Shown: positions 46,338 through 57,608 of the stretch, piece after piece
How the letters are laid out: every line of letters starts with the position of its first letter
How positions within the stretch are numbered: the first letter of the stretch is position 1
Origin: Qipengyuania sediminis
GTDB lineage: Bacteria > Pseudomonadota > Alphaproteobacteria > Sphingomonadales > Sphingomonadaceae
Direction: 5' to 3'
Assembly (NCBI RefSeq): GCF_004358425.1
Contig: NZ_CP037948.1
Span: 620,001 to 684,000 of the forward strand
Length of the DNA stretch: 64,000 bases
Notes under the pieces: generated by a model
What the model saw: only the letters and a program-made list of their open reading frames with translations
What the model was told of the DNA's origin: nothing
Databases searched by the model: none
Translations under genes and position numbers: made by a program

Positions 46338-47563
46338 CTCCGATAGTCCGCGTTGATCGCGATGTAGCCGTGGGTGAGATCGCAGGACCAGACCATGGCG
46401 GTGCCCTCGGCAATCCCGATGTCGACGGCGATCTCCACCTCCTCGCCCTTGAGATGCGCGGCGACCGGGGCCTCGTCAAACCCCTCCACAGGCTCTCCCT
46501 CGCGCGCGGTCCAGATGCCCCCGAAGCCGATTGAAAGGCGATCCCGGTCGGCGGGTTGGCCGGCCTTGCCCACCGCCATCACCACGCGGCCCCAGTTCGC
46601 GTCCTCCCCAGCGATGGCGGTCTTTACCAGCGGCGAATTTGCGACCGCGAGCCCGATTATGCGCGCACTCTCGTCGCTCGCCGCCCCCGTCACGCGAACG
46701 GTGAGAAATTTGCGCGCACCTTCGCCGTCGCGCACCACCAGCTGCGCGAGGTCGCGACAGACCTGGTGGAGCGCCGCATAGAAGGCGTCCGCGCCCGGGC
46801 TGTCCCAGCTCTCGAGCGGGGGGTTGCCCGCCGCCCCGGTGGCCATCAACAGCACGGTGTCACTGGTCGACGTGTCGCCGTCGACCGTGATGCACGAGAA
46901 TGTCGAGGCATTGGCCTTGGTGAGCAGCTCCTGCAGAAAGCCGGGCGCAATCGCGGCATCGGTGGTGATGAAGCCGAGCATGGTCGCCATGTCGGGCGCT
47001 ATCATGCCGCTGCCCTTGACGATGCCTGCGAGGAGCACGCGGACCGGGCCGAGCAGCGCCGAGGCGCCTGCACCCTTGGGAAAGGTATCGGTCGTGCCGA
47101 TCGCCGCCGCCGCTGCCTTCCAGCCGCAGGGCTCCGCCACCAGCGCCGCGGCGATCCCGGCGCGTGCCTTGTCTTGCGGCAGGGGCACGCCGATGACGCC
47201 GGTGCTGGAGACGAAAACATCGCTCGGCGCGCAGCCATAGTATTGCGCGACCTGCGCCACGATCGCTTCGACTGCCGAGCGCCCGCGTCGGCCCGTGAAG
47301 GCGTTCGAATTGCCCGCGTTCACGACCACCGCGCGCGCGCGGCCGAGCGTGACCTGCTCGCGCCCCATTTCGACCTCGGCGGAGCAGCAGATGTTGCGGG
47401 TGAAGACACCGGCGACCGCAGTCCCTTCTGCAAGTTCGATCAGGGTCAGATCCGCGCGGTCCCAGTCCTTGTAACCCGCGCGCGCGGTGCGCAGCGTGAC
47501 GCCGGCGATGTCGGGCAGGGCGGGAAAAGGGCGGGCGAGGGGGGAGGGGGCAGGCGCGGTCAT
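46334..47563 (-). CDS. argJ: Bifunctional ornithine acetyltransferase/N-acetylglutamate synthase
   Basis: ArgJ moves the acetyl group from N-acetylornithine to glutamate in arginine synthesis, and the bifunctional form can also use acetyl-CoA. The 409-residue precursor is cleaved autocatalytically; the nucleophilic Thr is in APDMATMLGF. Other signatures are NAGNSNAFTGRRG and VDGDTSTSDTVL. The ATG at 47563 is the sensible start; a longer in-frame extension lacks family support. It overlaps the phosphatase gene and diverges from the 47612 gene with 48 bases between. Confidence 0.94.
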   Translation of the reverse strand: MTAPAPSPLARPFPALPDIAGVTLRTARAGYKDWDRADLTLIELAEGTAVAGVFTRNICCSAEVEMGREQVTLGRARAVVVNAGNSNAFTGRRGRSAVEAIVAQVAQYYGCAPSDVFVSSTGVIGVPLPQDKARAGIAAALVAEPCGWKAAAAAIGTTDTFPKGAGASALLGPVRVLLAGIVKGSGMIAPDMATMLGFITTDAAIAPGFLQELLTKANASTFSCITVDGDTSTSDTVLLMATGAAGNPPLESWDSPGADAFYAALHQVCRDLAQLVVRDGEGARKFLTVRVTGAASDESARIIGLAVANSPLVKTAIAGEDANWGRVVMAVGKAGQPADRDRLSIGFGGIWTAREGEPVEGFDEAPVAAHLKGEEVEIAVDIGIAEGTAMVWSCDLTHGYIAINADYRS

Positions 47564-47611
47564 GATCCCCGCGCCCTTGCATGCAGCGGCGCGATTGGCA
47601 AAGCGGCTATC

Positions 47612-48715
47612 ATGACCACGGCAAGCAATCCGGGCCTTCGAATCGGCTGGCACGCCGACAGCTTCGATGCGAAGCTGGCCTCGGTCCGCTATCGCGTGAT
47701 TCAGCCGATGGCGGCTCTCAACGCGCTGGGCCTTGCGGTCGAGCGGTTGGCGGACGATGGCGATCCCGCGCGCTACGATGCGGTGATCTTCTCCAAATCC
47801 CACGGCAAACCGGCGCTCGCGCTCGCCGGAGCGGCGCGGGCGGGGGGAGTGCCAATCGTCTACGATCTGTGCGACAACTTCCTTGCCGCCAGCCAGGCGA
47901 GGCACATGAGCAGCGCAAGGCTCGGGCGCGCGAACGCCATGCTTGCAATGGCCGATACGCTCTCGTTTTCGACCGCCACGCTGGCCGAGCAATTGCGTGC
48001 GGAATACCCTGATCTGACGGCAGAGATGGTCGTGGTGCCCGACACCATCGACCCGCCGGCGGTTCGCGCTGAGTGGGGTCGGGGGCGGGCGCTGGCCGCG
48101 CTCGACCGGTTCCTCGCCGGGCATCCGGGGGCGCTCCATTGCGTGTGGTTCGGGAACAGCCTCGGGCGCCTGTCGGGCTATGTTCATGTCGGTCTGGCGG
48201 CGGAGGAATTGCGACAGTTCTCAGCGCATCTCCCGGTGACGCTGACCGTGATCAGCAACGATCGCTTCGGCTTCTGGCGCGCCTCGCGCCGCTGGCGGGT
48301 GCCGGTGCATTACGTGCCCTGGAGCCTCGCCGTGCAAGGCCCCGCGCTTGCCCGCCACCGGGTCGCGCTGATCCCGGTGGAACGCAACGCCTATACCCTC
48401 GGCAAGACCATCAATCGGCCCGCGACCGCACTGATGGCCGGGCTGGGCGTGGTGGCGAGCGCCATCCCCTCTTACGAGGAATTGCGGCCCTATATCTTCC
48501 TCGACGATTGGCAGGCGGGGCTCGCCGCCTATGCGCGTCCCGACGATCCGGCCTGGGACCGGATCGGCGAGGCGCAGGCGCTGCTCACCGCGCGCTATGG
48601 CAGCGCGGCGGTGGCGGCGCGCTGGCAGGAGGTGATCGCTACGACCGTGAAGCGGGTGCGAGGCGCAACGGCAGATGGACCCCGGCCAGCCCAATCCCTA
48701 CGCTCCCGATGGTGA
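47612..48715 (+). CDS. Glycosyltransferase-like protein, specificity unknown
   Basis: This 367-residue protein starts LRIGWHADSFDAKLASVRYR and has two Rossmann-like halves. It has the patterns VIFSKSHGKPALALA, YDLCDNFLA, VVVPDTIDPP and, near the C-terminus, ALIPVERNAYTLGKTINRPA. These resemble GT4-type glycosyltransferases, where a small C-terminal motif contacts the nucleotide sugar. I cannot name the donor or acceptor. The start is an ATG at 47612. Its last seven bases overlap the TonB-type gene. Confidence 0.55.
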   Translation: MTTASNPGLRIGWHADSFDAKLASVRYRVIQPMAALNALGLAVERLADDGDPARYDAVIFSKSHGKPALALAGAARAGGVPIVYDLCDNFLAASQARHMSSARLGRANAMLAMADTLSFSTATLAEQLRAEYPDLTAEMVVVPDTIDPPAVRAEWGRGRALAALDRFLAGHPGALHCVWFGNSLGRLSGYVHVGLAAEELRQFSAHLPVTLTVISNDRFGFWRASRRWRVPVHYVPWSLAVQGPALARHRVALIPVERNAYTLGKTINRPATALMAGLGVVASAIPSYEELRPYIFLDDWQAGLAAYARPDDPAWDRIGEAQALLTARYGSAAVAARWQEVIATTVKRVRGATADGPRPAQSLRSRW

Positions 48716-49344
48716 CATCGATCCGCCAAGCACCCGCCCGCCTCGTCGCTGTCGCCATCGCCGCCAGCGCAGCTTCGTCAGCCGGCGCGCAGGCCGTCGC
48801 CCCGCCGCCGGCCAAGCTTCGTCCGCCGGCCGTTTCTACGCCCCGAGCGATCGATGCCGGAAGCTGGATCAGACAAGACGATTATCCGGCGTCAGCAGTA
48901 CGCGACGGGGAAGGGGGCATCGTCGCCTTTCGCCTCGATGTCGATGCCGCGGGGCGGGTCGCGAACTGCGCGATCCTCGAGAGCAGCGGACCTCTGGTGC
49001 TGGCGGAAACGACATGCCGGCTCCTGTCCGAGCGAGCGCGCTTCGAACCCGCGCGCGATGCGGCGGGACGAGCGATCGCGAGCCGATACCATTCGCGCGT
49101 GCGCTGGGAAGCGCCGGAGGATCCGCCGCCGCCCTTGCCGGAGGCGGGGGAGGCGATCGTCACCGCGACTATTGCGCCCGACGGCACGGTGAGCGACTGC
49201 ACGATCGAGGGGGGCGGCGGGCCCAGGTCCGAATTTGCCGAGGAGTGCGAGGAGTTGCGCTTCGCGCCGCAGCCCGGGCCATACGCAAAGCCGCGCCGAC
49301 TGCGTTATACGGTTCGCGTCGAATACCTGGGCCCGCCGAAGTAA
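48709..49344 (+). CDS. Secreted protein with two TonB-C-like domains
   Basis: This 211-residue protein has a signal-like N-terminus (LVAVAIAASAASSAGAQAVA) and a Pro-rich piece. Two similar beta-rich units follow: GGIVAFRLDVDAAGRVANCA and, later, GEAIVTATIAPDGTVSDC then TIEG. Each resembles the C-terminal TonB domain and has a conserved Cys. It lacks a long TonB-like periplasmic spacer and a clear membrane anchor, so it is not a normal TonB. Such proteins occur singly in Sphingomonadales, where their role is unclear. Confidence 0.65.
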   Translation: MVTSIRQAPARLVAVAIAASAASSAGAQAVAPPPAKLRPPAVSTPRAIDAGSWIRQDDYPASAVRDGEGGIVAFRLDVDAAGRVANCAILESSGPLVLAETTCRLLSERARFEPARDAAGRAIASRYHSRVRWEAPEDPPPPLPEAGEAIVTATIAPDGTVSDCTIEGGGGPRSEFAEECEELRFAPQPGPYAKPRRLRYTVRVEYLGPPK

Positions 49345-49388
49345 GCCCCGCGCCGCATTGCCGGTGGATTTTTAACGCCGCCGCGCCT

Positions 49389-49670
49389 ATGTCGCGCCCC
49401 TTGCCCATGCTGCGCAAACTGCTCGCCTGCCTCGCACTGCTCACCGGCCTCGCCGCCGGACACGCGCCTGTGCAGGCGAAGGTCGCAGTCGCGCTTGCCG
49501 CCTCGGTTGAGGCACCGTTGGCTTGCGATCGGGCTGGCATCGCCGCATCGCCGCGCCCCGCGGTGTCGGCACCGCGTGGCGTTTATACTGCAACGGATTG
49601 GCTCCTGCCGCCTGCGACCGCGCCGCTGGTGGCCTCGGTGCGCCTCGGGAGCGACCGCGCGCGCGAATAG
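49389..49670 (+). CDS. Small secreted protein of unknown function
   Basis: This 93-residue protein has a signal peptide ([20 protein letters not shown] then PVQA) and a short mature part without motifs. The ATG at 49389 or the internal ATG at 49407 could start it; the latter gives the cleaner signal. The location, immediately upstream of secA, may be chance. It lies in an AT-poor stretch with open frames on both strands, so confidence is limited. Confidence 0.5.
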   Translation: MSRPLPMLRKLLACLALLTGLAAGHAPVQAKVAVALAASVEAPLACDRAGIAASPRPAVSAPRGVYTATDWLLPPATAPLVASVRLGSDRARE

Positions 49671-49765
49671 CGCCTGGCGGATTTTCGACGCCCTACCCCG
49701 CATCCGGCGTAGCTTCTCCCCCGCTCCCGGGACCCCCCAGCGCCATTTCCGAAAGCCCCCCGCTC

Positions 49766-52519
<2,754 letters not shown>

Positions 52520-52571
52520 ATGTGGCAGCTTCCCAGCCAAAGCTTGTCTCGTATGCTGTGCCCAGAGGAAG

Positions 52572-52602
52572 CGTGACTCCGGGGTCGAGCCCGGAGTGAC
52601 GA
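52572..52602. terminator. Hairpin after secA, convergent with the SRAP gene
   Basis: CTCCGGG (52577-52583) and CCCGGAG (52590-52596) form a seven-bp stem with a six-base loop, in the wider context GTGACTCCGGGG and CCCGGAGTGAC. This is the other dispersed repeat type seen here (compare 61147). It may terminate secA and the SRAP gene. Confidence 0.55.
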
Positions 52603-52606
52603 AGAC

Positions 52607-53242
52607 TTATAGGAGGGACGGTTGAGGTTCGGGTGAGGCGCTCGGCTTGCCCCACCTGTCTGTGGTGCGATCGAGTGTAACCTCGCCCCCGAAGGGAACG
52701 CAGAGCTGCATGGCGTCTTCCGGTGCACCCGAGGTCCACCTGTCCCAGTCGCTGTCAGAGAGCAGCACGGGCATCCGGTCGTGGCATTCGGCCGCCGCGC
52801 CGCAGCTGTCGGTCATCACCATGGAATAGACCGCACCCCATTCCGCCGACATGCGCCACACCCCGGCAGCGGCGAAGAGGGCGACGTCAGGGCGGGTGAG
52901 CCAGGTACAAGTCATCGCGCCGCGCTCTCCCTCCGCTTCCGCCCAGGCGGTCAGCGGGATGACGCAGCGGCGCTTGGCGAAGCTGTCGCGCCAGAACGGC
53001 CCTGCGAGCTTGTCGGTGCGCGCGTTGTTGACCGGGCGCGGCTTCAGCATCTGCCCCTTCGCACCTTTCAGCGCCAGCGGGAAACCCCACGTCATAACTC
53101 GCGCCGTGCCCTCCGCTACCACCAGTCCGGGGTAGCCTGGATAGACCTCGCTTGCGAAGTTCGCGCCCGCCGCCAGGTCCTCCGCCTCGAACCAGCGGGC
53201 GACTTCGCCGACGGATTTTGTCATGCGGTATAGATTGCACAT
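52607..53242 (-). CDS. SOS response-associated peptidase (SRAP/YedK/HMCES)
   Basis: SRAP proteins form a covalent link with abasic sites in single-stranded DNA and shield them. The 211-residue protein starts MCNLYRM, so Cys2 becomes the N-terminal nucleophile after Met removal. The conserved Asn is in NARTDKLAGPF and the His in ECHDRMPVLLSD. The ATG at 53242 fits the family; in-frame starts upstream would hide Cys2. A small inverted repeat lies at its 3' end. Confidence 0.9.
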   Translation of the reverse strand: MCNLYRMTKSVGEVARWFEAEDLAAGANFASEVYPGYPGLVVAEGTARVMTWGFPLALKGAKGQMLKPRPVNNARTDKLAGPFWRDSFAKRRCVIPLTAWAEAEGERGAMTCTWLTRPDVALFAAAGVWRMSAEWGAVYSMVMTDSCGAAAECHDRMPVLLSDSDWDRWTSGAPEDAMQLCVPFGGEVTLDRTTDRWGKPSASPEPQPSLL

Positions 53243-53341
53243 CGCCGCATGCCTCGCCGAGCCCGGGGCAAAGGTCAACGCGAGACCGCTTGCCAAAAGG
53301 CGGGGCTCTCCATATAGGCGCGCTCCTGCCGAAGCGGCTGC

Positions 53342-53416
53342 TCCCCGATAGCTCAGCGGTAGAGTAGGTGACTGTTAATCACTTGGTCGTTGGTTCGAAT
53401 CCAACTCGGGGAGCCA
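53342..53416 (+). tRNA. tRNA-Asn, anticodon GTT
   Basis: This 75-base cloverleaf has acceptor arms TCCCCGA and TCGGGGA, discriminator G and an encoded CCA. The D-arm is GCTCAGCGGTAGAG and the anticodon loop CTGTTAA, with anticodon GTT. The T-loop is GTTCGAATC. It lies between two minus-strand genes, immediately 3' of nadK. Confidence 0.97.
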
Positions 53417-53420
53417 AATA

Positions 53421-54200
53421 TCAGAAGGCGAACTGTTCGGAGACGATCCGTTCGTCCAGCGACTGGCCGGGATCGAACAGCAGCGTGAGCTTCAGGTCCT
53501 GAGCCACCCGCACCCTCACTTCGGCAACGTCCCGCACCTCTTTCTGATCGGCCACTGCGGACACGGGCCTCTTGGTGGGCTCCTTCACCGTTAGCGTGAT
53601 GGTGTAGCGATCGGGCAGGATCGCGCCGCGCCATCGCCGGGGCCGGAACGGGCTGATCGGGGTGAGCGCGAGAAGATCGCTGTCGAGCGGCAGGATCGGT
53701 CCATTGGCGGAGAGGTTGTAAGCGGTGGAGCCCGCAGGGGTGGAGACCAGCACCCCGTCGCAGACAAGCTCCTCGATCCGCACCTTGTCGTTCACCGCAA
53801 CCCGGATTTTCGCGGTCTGGCGTGTTTCGCGCAGCAAGGACACCTCGTTGATGGCGTTGTACCGGTGCAGCGCGCCGTCCTGCGCTACTGCCTCCATTGC
53901 CAAGGGTTCGAACGACAGCTCCTTTGCGCGCGCGATCCGGGCGGTGAGCTTTTCGGGCGCGCGGTTGCGATTCATGAGGAAGCCGACCGTGCCGAGGTTG
54001 ATCCCATAGGCGGGCACGATCCGCCCGACATCGAGCATGGCGTGAAGCGTCTGCAGCATGAAGCCGTCGCCGCCCAGCACCACCGCCGCCTCCGCCTCGG
54101 CCAGCGGCACGAAGTCATGGAGGGCGGCCAATTGCGCCGCCGCGGCGCGTGCCTGTTCCGTCTCCGACACGAGCAGCGCGAAGCGCGCGAAATCCGGCAT
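53421..54200 (-). CDS. nadK: NAD kinase
   Basis: NadK phosphorylates NAD to NADP. The 259-residue protein has the catalytic loop VVLGGDGFMLQTLH and the family segments YGINLGTVGFLMNR and STPAGSTAYNLSANGPI. The C-terminal SPFRPRRWRGAI is also typical. The ATG at 54200 follows GGGGGAG; an upstream ATG at 54254 in frame is poorer. It diverges from the EAL gene and lies just beyond tRNA-Asn. Confidence 0.94.
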   Translation of the reverse strand: MPDFARFALLVSETEQARAAAAQLAALHDFVPLAEAEAAVVLGGDGFMLQTLHAMLDVGRIVPAYGINLGTVGFLMNRNRAPEKLTARIARAKELSFEPLAMEAVAQDGALHRYNAINEVSLLRETRQTAKIRVAVNDKVRIEELVCDGVLVSTPAGSTAYNLSANGPILPLDSDLLALTPISPFRPRRWRGAILPDRYTITLTVKEPTKRPVSAVADQKEVRDVAEVRVRVAQDLKLTLLFDPGQSLDERIVSEQFAF

Positions 54201-54320
54201 TGCTCCCCCGCCTCTTCGGTCTATGGCACCGGAGAAGACCGATGATGTGGACATGTCTATGGCCGGGGGCGAATTTTGGCAACGCGGCTGTCATGGCTAT
54301 CGGGTGAGACGGGAGTACGG

Positions 54321-55655
54321 ATGATCGCGCTGGAAGCGGGGGTCGGGGGCGAAATGGACGAGCGGCGCGATCCGCTGACCGGCCTGCTCGACGCCGGCCA
54401 GGCCAAGGCGATGATCGCGCGCTGGCTGGGCGAATGGCGCAGCGGCGAAGGGGGCGATCCCTTCCACGCCATGCTCATTACGGCCGGGCGGATCGATACC
54501 GTCAACCTCGCGTTCGGAGCGACCACCGGCGACGGCGCGCTGGTCGAGATCGCGCGGCGGATGATGCATTTCGCGGCCGACGAGTTCGAGACCGCGGACT
54601 GGTTCGCCGCGCGCGTTGCCGGGGGAACCTTTCTTCTCGTCGCGCGCGATACCTGCAGCCGCGAACGCTGGCAGTGGTTTGCCGAGGCCCTGGCGGATGC
54701 GATCAGCATGCCGATCATCTCCGCCCAGGACGGCGGCGGTACCGTACGGCTGTGGCCGCGGGTCGCCCTGATGCGGGCGGTGGAAGGAGACGAGCCCGAC
54801 CGCATCCTCGATCAGCTCGCGACTGCGCTCCACCGCGCGCGCGAAGAGCGGGGGCGCCGCGTCGTCTGGGTCTCGGGCGAGCTTGCGCATGTCGCGGTCT
54901 CCAACCAGCAGCTCGAGGCGGATATGCTGGCCGCGATTGATCGCGGCGAGATTGAGATCGTGTTCCAGCCGCAATACGCCTTCCCTGACGATCGGCTGGT
55001 CGGTGCCGAGGCGCTGGCTCGCTGGCAGCATCCCGAGATCGGACGGCTGGGCGCGAACACCCTGTTCACGCTCGCCGAACGCACCGACCATGTCGCGCAG
55101 CTATCCCGCCACATCGCCGAGCGGGCGCTGGAACTGGCGGGGGACTGGCCGGCCGCGATGCAGCTTTCGGTCAATGTCACCCCCGCCGATCTCGCCGCGG
55201 CAACCTTCCCGGTCGAATTTCTGGCCATGGTTGACCGCGCCGGTTTTGCGCCCACTCGCATCACGATCGAGATCACCGAAGAAGTGCTGCTCGCCGATCT
55301 GGGTGAAGTGACGGCCGCGCTCGCCCCGCTGAAGGCGGCGGGGGTCACCATCGCGCTCGACGATTTCGGCGCCGGCTACAGCAATTTCCGCTATCTGAAG
55401 CTGCTCCCGATCGACAAGCTCAAGCTCGACCGCTCGATGGTGGAAGGCATCGCGGAGGACGAGCGCGATCTGGCCGTGCTGCGCGCGATCACCGCGATGG
55501 CGCGCGCGCTCGGCCTCGCGGTGGTGGCCGAAGGGGTCGAGAACGAGGACCAGCACCGCGTGCTCGGCGACGAGGGGATCGAAAGCTACCAGGGTTTCTA
55601 CAAGTCCGTGCCCCTGGCGCAGGAGAATTTTCTCGCGCTGACCGCCGCTGGCTGA
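54321..55655 (+). CDS. EAL-domain c-di-GMP phosphodiesterase with degenerate GGDEF domain
   Basis: This 444-residue protein has a GGDEF-like N-terminal domain whose signature is degraded to AGGTFLL, so it is unlikely to make c-di-GMP. The EAL domain keeps the motif GAEALARWQHP, the Asn in SVNVTP, the Glu in ITIEITEE, DDFGAGYSN and the Lys in KLDRSM. The last Glu is in AEGVEN. Those are the residues for hydrolysis, so an active phosphodiesterase is likely. The GGDEF part may bind GTP as a regulator. No membrane segment is seen. The ATG at 54321 has GGGAG upstream. Confidence 0.88.
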   Translation: MIALEAGVGGEMDERRDPLTGLLDAGQAKAMIARWLGEWRSGEGGDPFHAMLITAGRIDTVNLAFGATTGDGALVEIARRMMHFAADEFETADWFAARVAGGTFLLVARDTCSRERWQWFAEALADAISMPIISAQDGGGTVRLWPRVALMRAVEGDEPDRILDQLATALHRAREERGRRVVWVSGELAHVAVSNQQLEADMLAAIDRGEIEIVFQPQYAFPDDRLVGAEALARWQHPEIGRLGANTLFTLAERTDHVAQLSRHIAERALELAGDWPAAMQLSVNVTPADLAAATFPVEFLAMVDRAGFAPTRITIEITEEVLLADLGEVTAALAPLKAAGVTIALDDFGAGYSNFRYLKLLPIDKLKLDRSMVEGIAEDERDLAVLRAITAMARALGLAVVAEGVENEDQHRVLGDEGIESYQGFYKSVPLAQENFLALTAAG

Positions 55656-55670
55656 GCCTCAGCCTCAGCC

Positions 55671-56546
55671 TCAGCCGCAGCGCACCCGCGTCACCACGCC
55701 CCCATCGTCGAGATCGACATTGAGCCGGTCTTCGCGTCGGTCCTGCGTGACCATGGTGCCAGGCGCGATCCAGCGGATGCGATTATGTCCAGCCACCCGT
55801 GCGACTTCGGCGCGCAGCGCGGCGGTGTCCTTGCGGCCGATCATCGCGCCTGCCGCCGCGGCCCCGCAAGCATCGGGCGCAGCGGCGGCGGTTTCGACGG
55901 CGCGCTCGAAGGCGACCGATATATCGAGCTCGACGCTGTCTCCGATCATTGGCAGCGCATAGGACAGGCCGAAGTCCGAACGCTTGATCGCGGCGCGGCC
56001 GTGAAAGCCCACTGTCCCGCGCTTGTTCATCGGGTTAGCCCCCGCGCCCACGAATTCGGCAGCAATGGTGACGGGGCGAGTAACCCCGTTCAATGTCAGA
56101 TTGCCGGTCACAGCGGCGCGCGTGGGACCGGTGCGGCGCACCGTGGTGGAGACGAAGCGCGCATCGCCCGGGGTTGCGCCGAAGAAGTCCGGCTTCCCGC
56201 CATCCTTTCCGGGGCGCAGCAGATGGTCGCGTAGGCCAGCGCTGGAGACGGCGACGCTGGTCACGGGGAGTGTCACCTCGAGACTGGTCGCGGCAAGATT
56301 CCCGGGATCAAGGCGCAGCGTGCCTTTCGCATCTCCGAACAGTCCGAGATAATCGTTGAAGCCGAAGTGGCTCACCCGCCAGCCGACCTGGGTATGCGCG
56401 CCGTCGATGGTATAGGTTCCGGCGGCGACGCGCGCCGCATCGCGCTGGCCTGGCACTTGGGGCACGGGCTGCGCGGTCGCGGCGGCCAAGCCGGTGAGCG
56501 CGAGCAGCGGCAGGGCGGGGGCAAGGGCAAGGGCGAGGCGCTTCAT
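55671..56546 (-). CDS. YceI-domain protein fused to an I78-type inhibitor domain
   Basis: This 291-residue secreted protein has a signal peptide (to about residue 25). The YceI lipid-binding beta-barrel (about 43-205) includes YTIDGAHTQVGWRVSHFGFN and GNLTLNGVTRPVT. The last 65 residues (CGAAAAGAMIGRKDTAAL then RIRWIAPGTMVTQDRREDRL and the Cys-Gly end) match the I78 family of subtilisin-type peptidase inhibitors. YceI proteins bind isoprenoids such as polyprenyl phosphates. The fusion itself is uncommon to my knowledge. A closing Cys pair suggests a disulfide. Confidence 0.82.
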   Translation of the reverse strand: MKRLALALAPALPLLALTGLAAATAQPVPQVPGQRDAARVAAGTYTIDGAHTQVGWRVSHFGFNDYLGLFGDAKGTLRLDPGNLAATSLEVTLPVTSVAVSSAGLRDHLLRPGKDGGKPDFFGATPGDARFVSTTVRRTGPTRAAVTGNLTLNGVTRPVTIAAEFVGAGANPMNKRGTVGFHGRAAIKRSDFGLSYALPMIGDSVELDISVAFERAVETAAAAPDACGAAAAGAMIGRKDTAALRAEVARVAGHNRIRWIAPGTMVTQDRREDRLNVDLDDGGVVTRVRCG

Positions 56547-56579
56547 TGTGGGATCCTCCGGCTAGGGTCTGCGCGGAAG

Positions 56580-57608
56580 CTAGGACTGCGGCGGCGGCTT
56601 GTCGACTACGCTCGTGCCGCGCATCATCGCGCGCAAGGTTTCGCCCACCACCTCGATCGGATGCGCCCTGGCGGCAGCGCGGCTGGCAGCGAGTTCGGGT
56701 GCGCCGGCCTGGTTCTCGAGCACGAAGCGCTTGACGAAACGGCCCGCCTGGATGTCCGCCAGCACGCGGCGCATCTCGGCGCGGGTCTCCTCGGTCACGA
56801 GCCGCGGGCCAGTAACGAGCCCACCGAATTCGGCCGTGTTGCTGATCGCAAGGCCCATCGCCGCCAGCCCGCCGTCATGCAGCAGATCGACGATCAGCTT
56901 CACCTCGTGCAGGCATTCGAAATAGGCCATTTCCGGCGCGTAACCCGCCTCCACCAGCGTCTCGAACCCCGCGCGGATCAGCAGCGGTATGCCGCCGCAC
57001 AGCACTGCCTGCTCGCCGAAAAGGTCGGTCTCACACTCCTCGCGGAAGCTCGTTTCAAGGATGCCAACGCGCCCCCCGCCAAGCGCATCGGCATAGGACA
57101 GCGCAAGCGCCAGCGCATGGCCGTTGCCGCCGGCGGCGCTCTCCTGATGCACGGCGACGAGGCAGGGAAGGCCGCTCCCTCGCAGGTAATCGCGCCGCAG
57201 CGCGCGGCCCGGCCCCTTGGGCGCGATAAGGATGACGTCGAGATAGGCCGGCGGCCGGATCAGCCCGAAATGCACGTTGAGCCCGTGCGCGAAGGCGAGC
57301 GCGCTGCCCGGGCGCATGTGCCCGGCGAGGTCGTGCGACCAGATTGCCGCCTGCTCCTCGTCGGGGGCAAGCACCATGACGAGATCGGCCCATTCCGCCG
57401 CCTCGGCGTTCCCCATCACCGGGAAGCCCGCCGCCTCCGCCCTGGCGCGGCTGGCCGAACCTTCGCGCAGCGCCACCGCGACGTCACGCACGCCGCTGTC
57501 GCGAAGATTCAGCGCATGGGCATGGCCCTGGCTGCCATATCCCACGATGGCGACGCGCTTGGCTTTGACGAGATCGGCATCGCAGTCCTCGCTTCGATAG
57601 ATCTTCAT
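56580..57608 (-). CDS. ilvC: Ketol-acid reductoisomerase, divergent
   Basis: IlvC makes the dihydroxy acids of valine, leucine and isoleucine synthesis using NADPH. The 342-residue protein has the NADPH motif [18 protein letters not shown], then [13 protein letters not shown] and the Mg/substrate block [16 protein letters not shown]. It also has [20 protein letters not shown]. Some later positions differ from the usual enzyme (for example [18 protein letters not shown]). It overlaps miaA by four bases, and no ilvB or ilvN gene lies beside it, so it may be a second or relocated copy. Confidence 0.9.
   Translation of the reverse strand: MKIYRSEDCDADLVKAKRVAIVGYGSQGHAHALNLRDSGVRDVAVALREGSASRARAEAAGFPVMGNAEAAEWADLVMVLAPDEEQAAIWSHDLAGHMRPGSALAFAHGLNVHFGLIRPPAYLDVILIAPKGPGRALRRDYLRGSGLPCLVAVHQESAAGGNGHALALALSYADALGGGRVGILETSFREECETDLFGEQAVLCGGIPLLIRAGFETLVEAGYAPEMAYFECLHEVKLIVDLLHDGGLAAMGLAISNTAEFGGLVTGPRLVTEETRAEMRRVLADIQAGRFVKRFVLENQAGAPELAASRAAARAHPIEVVGETLRAMMRGTSVVDKPPPQS

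Noticed and set aside
46556..47611. A 352-codon extension before the glycosyltransferase-like gene
   Set aside because: It lies antisense to argJ, so it is a shadow. The ATG at 47612 is the first beyond it.
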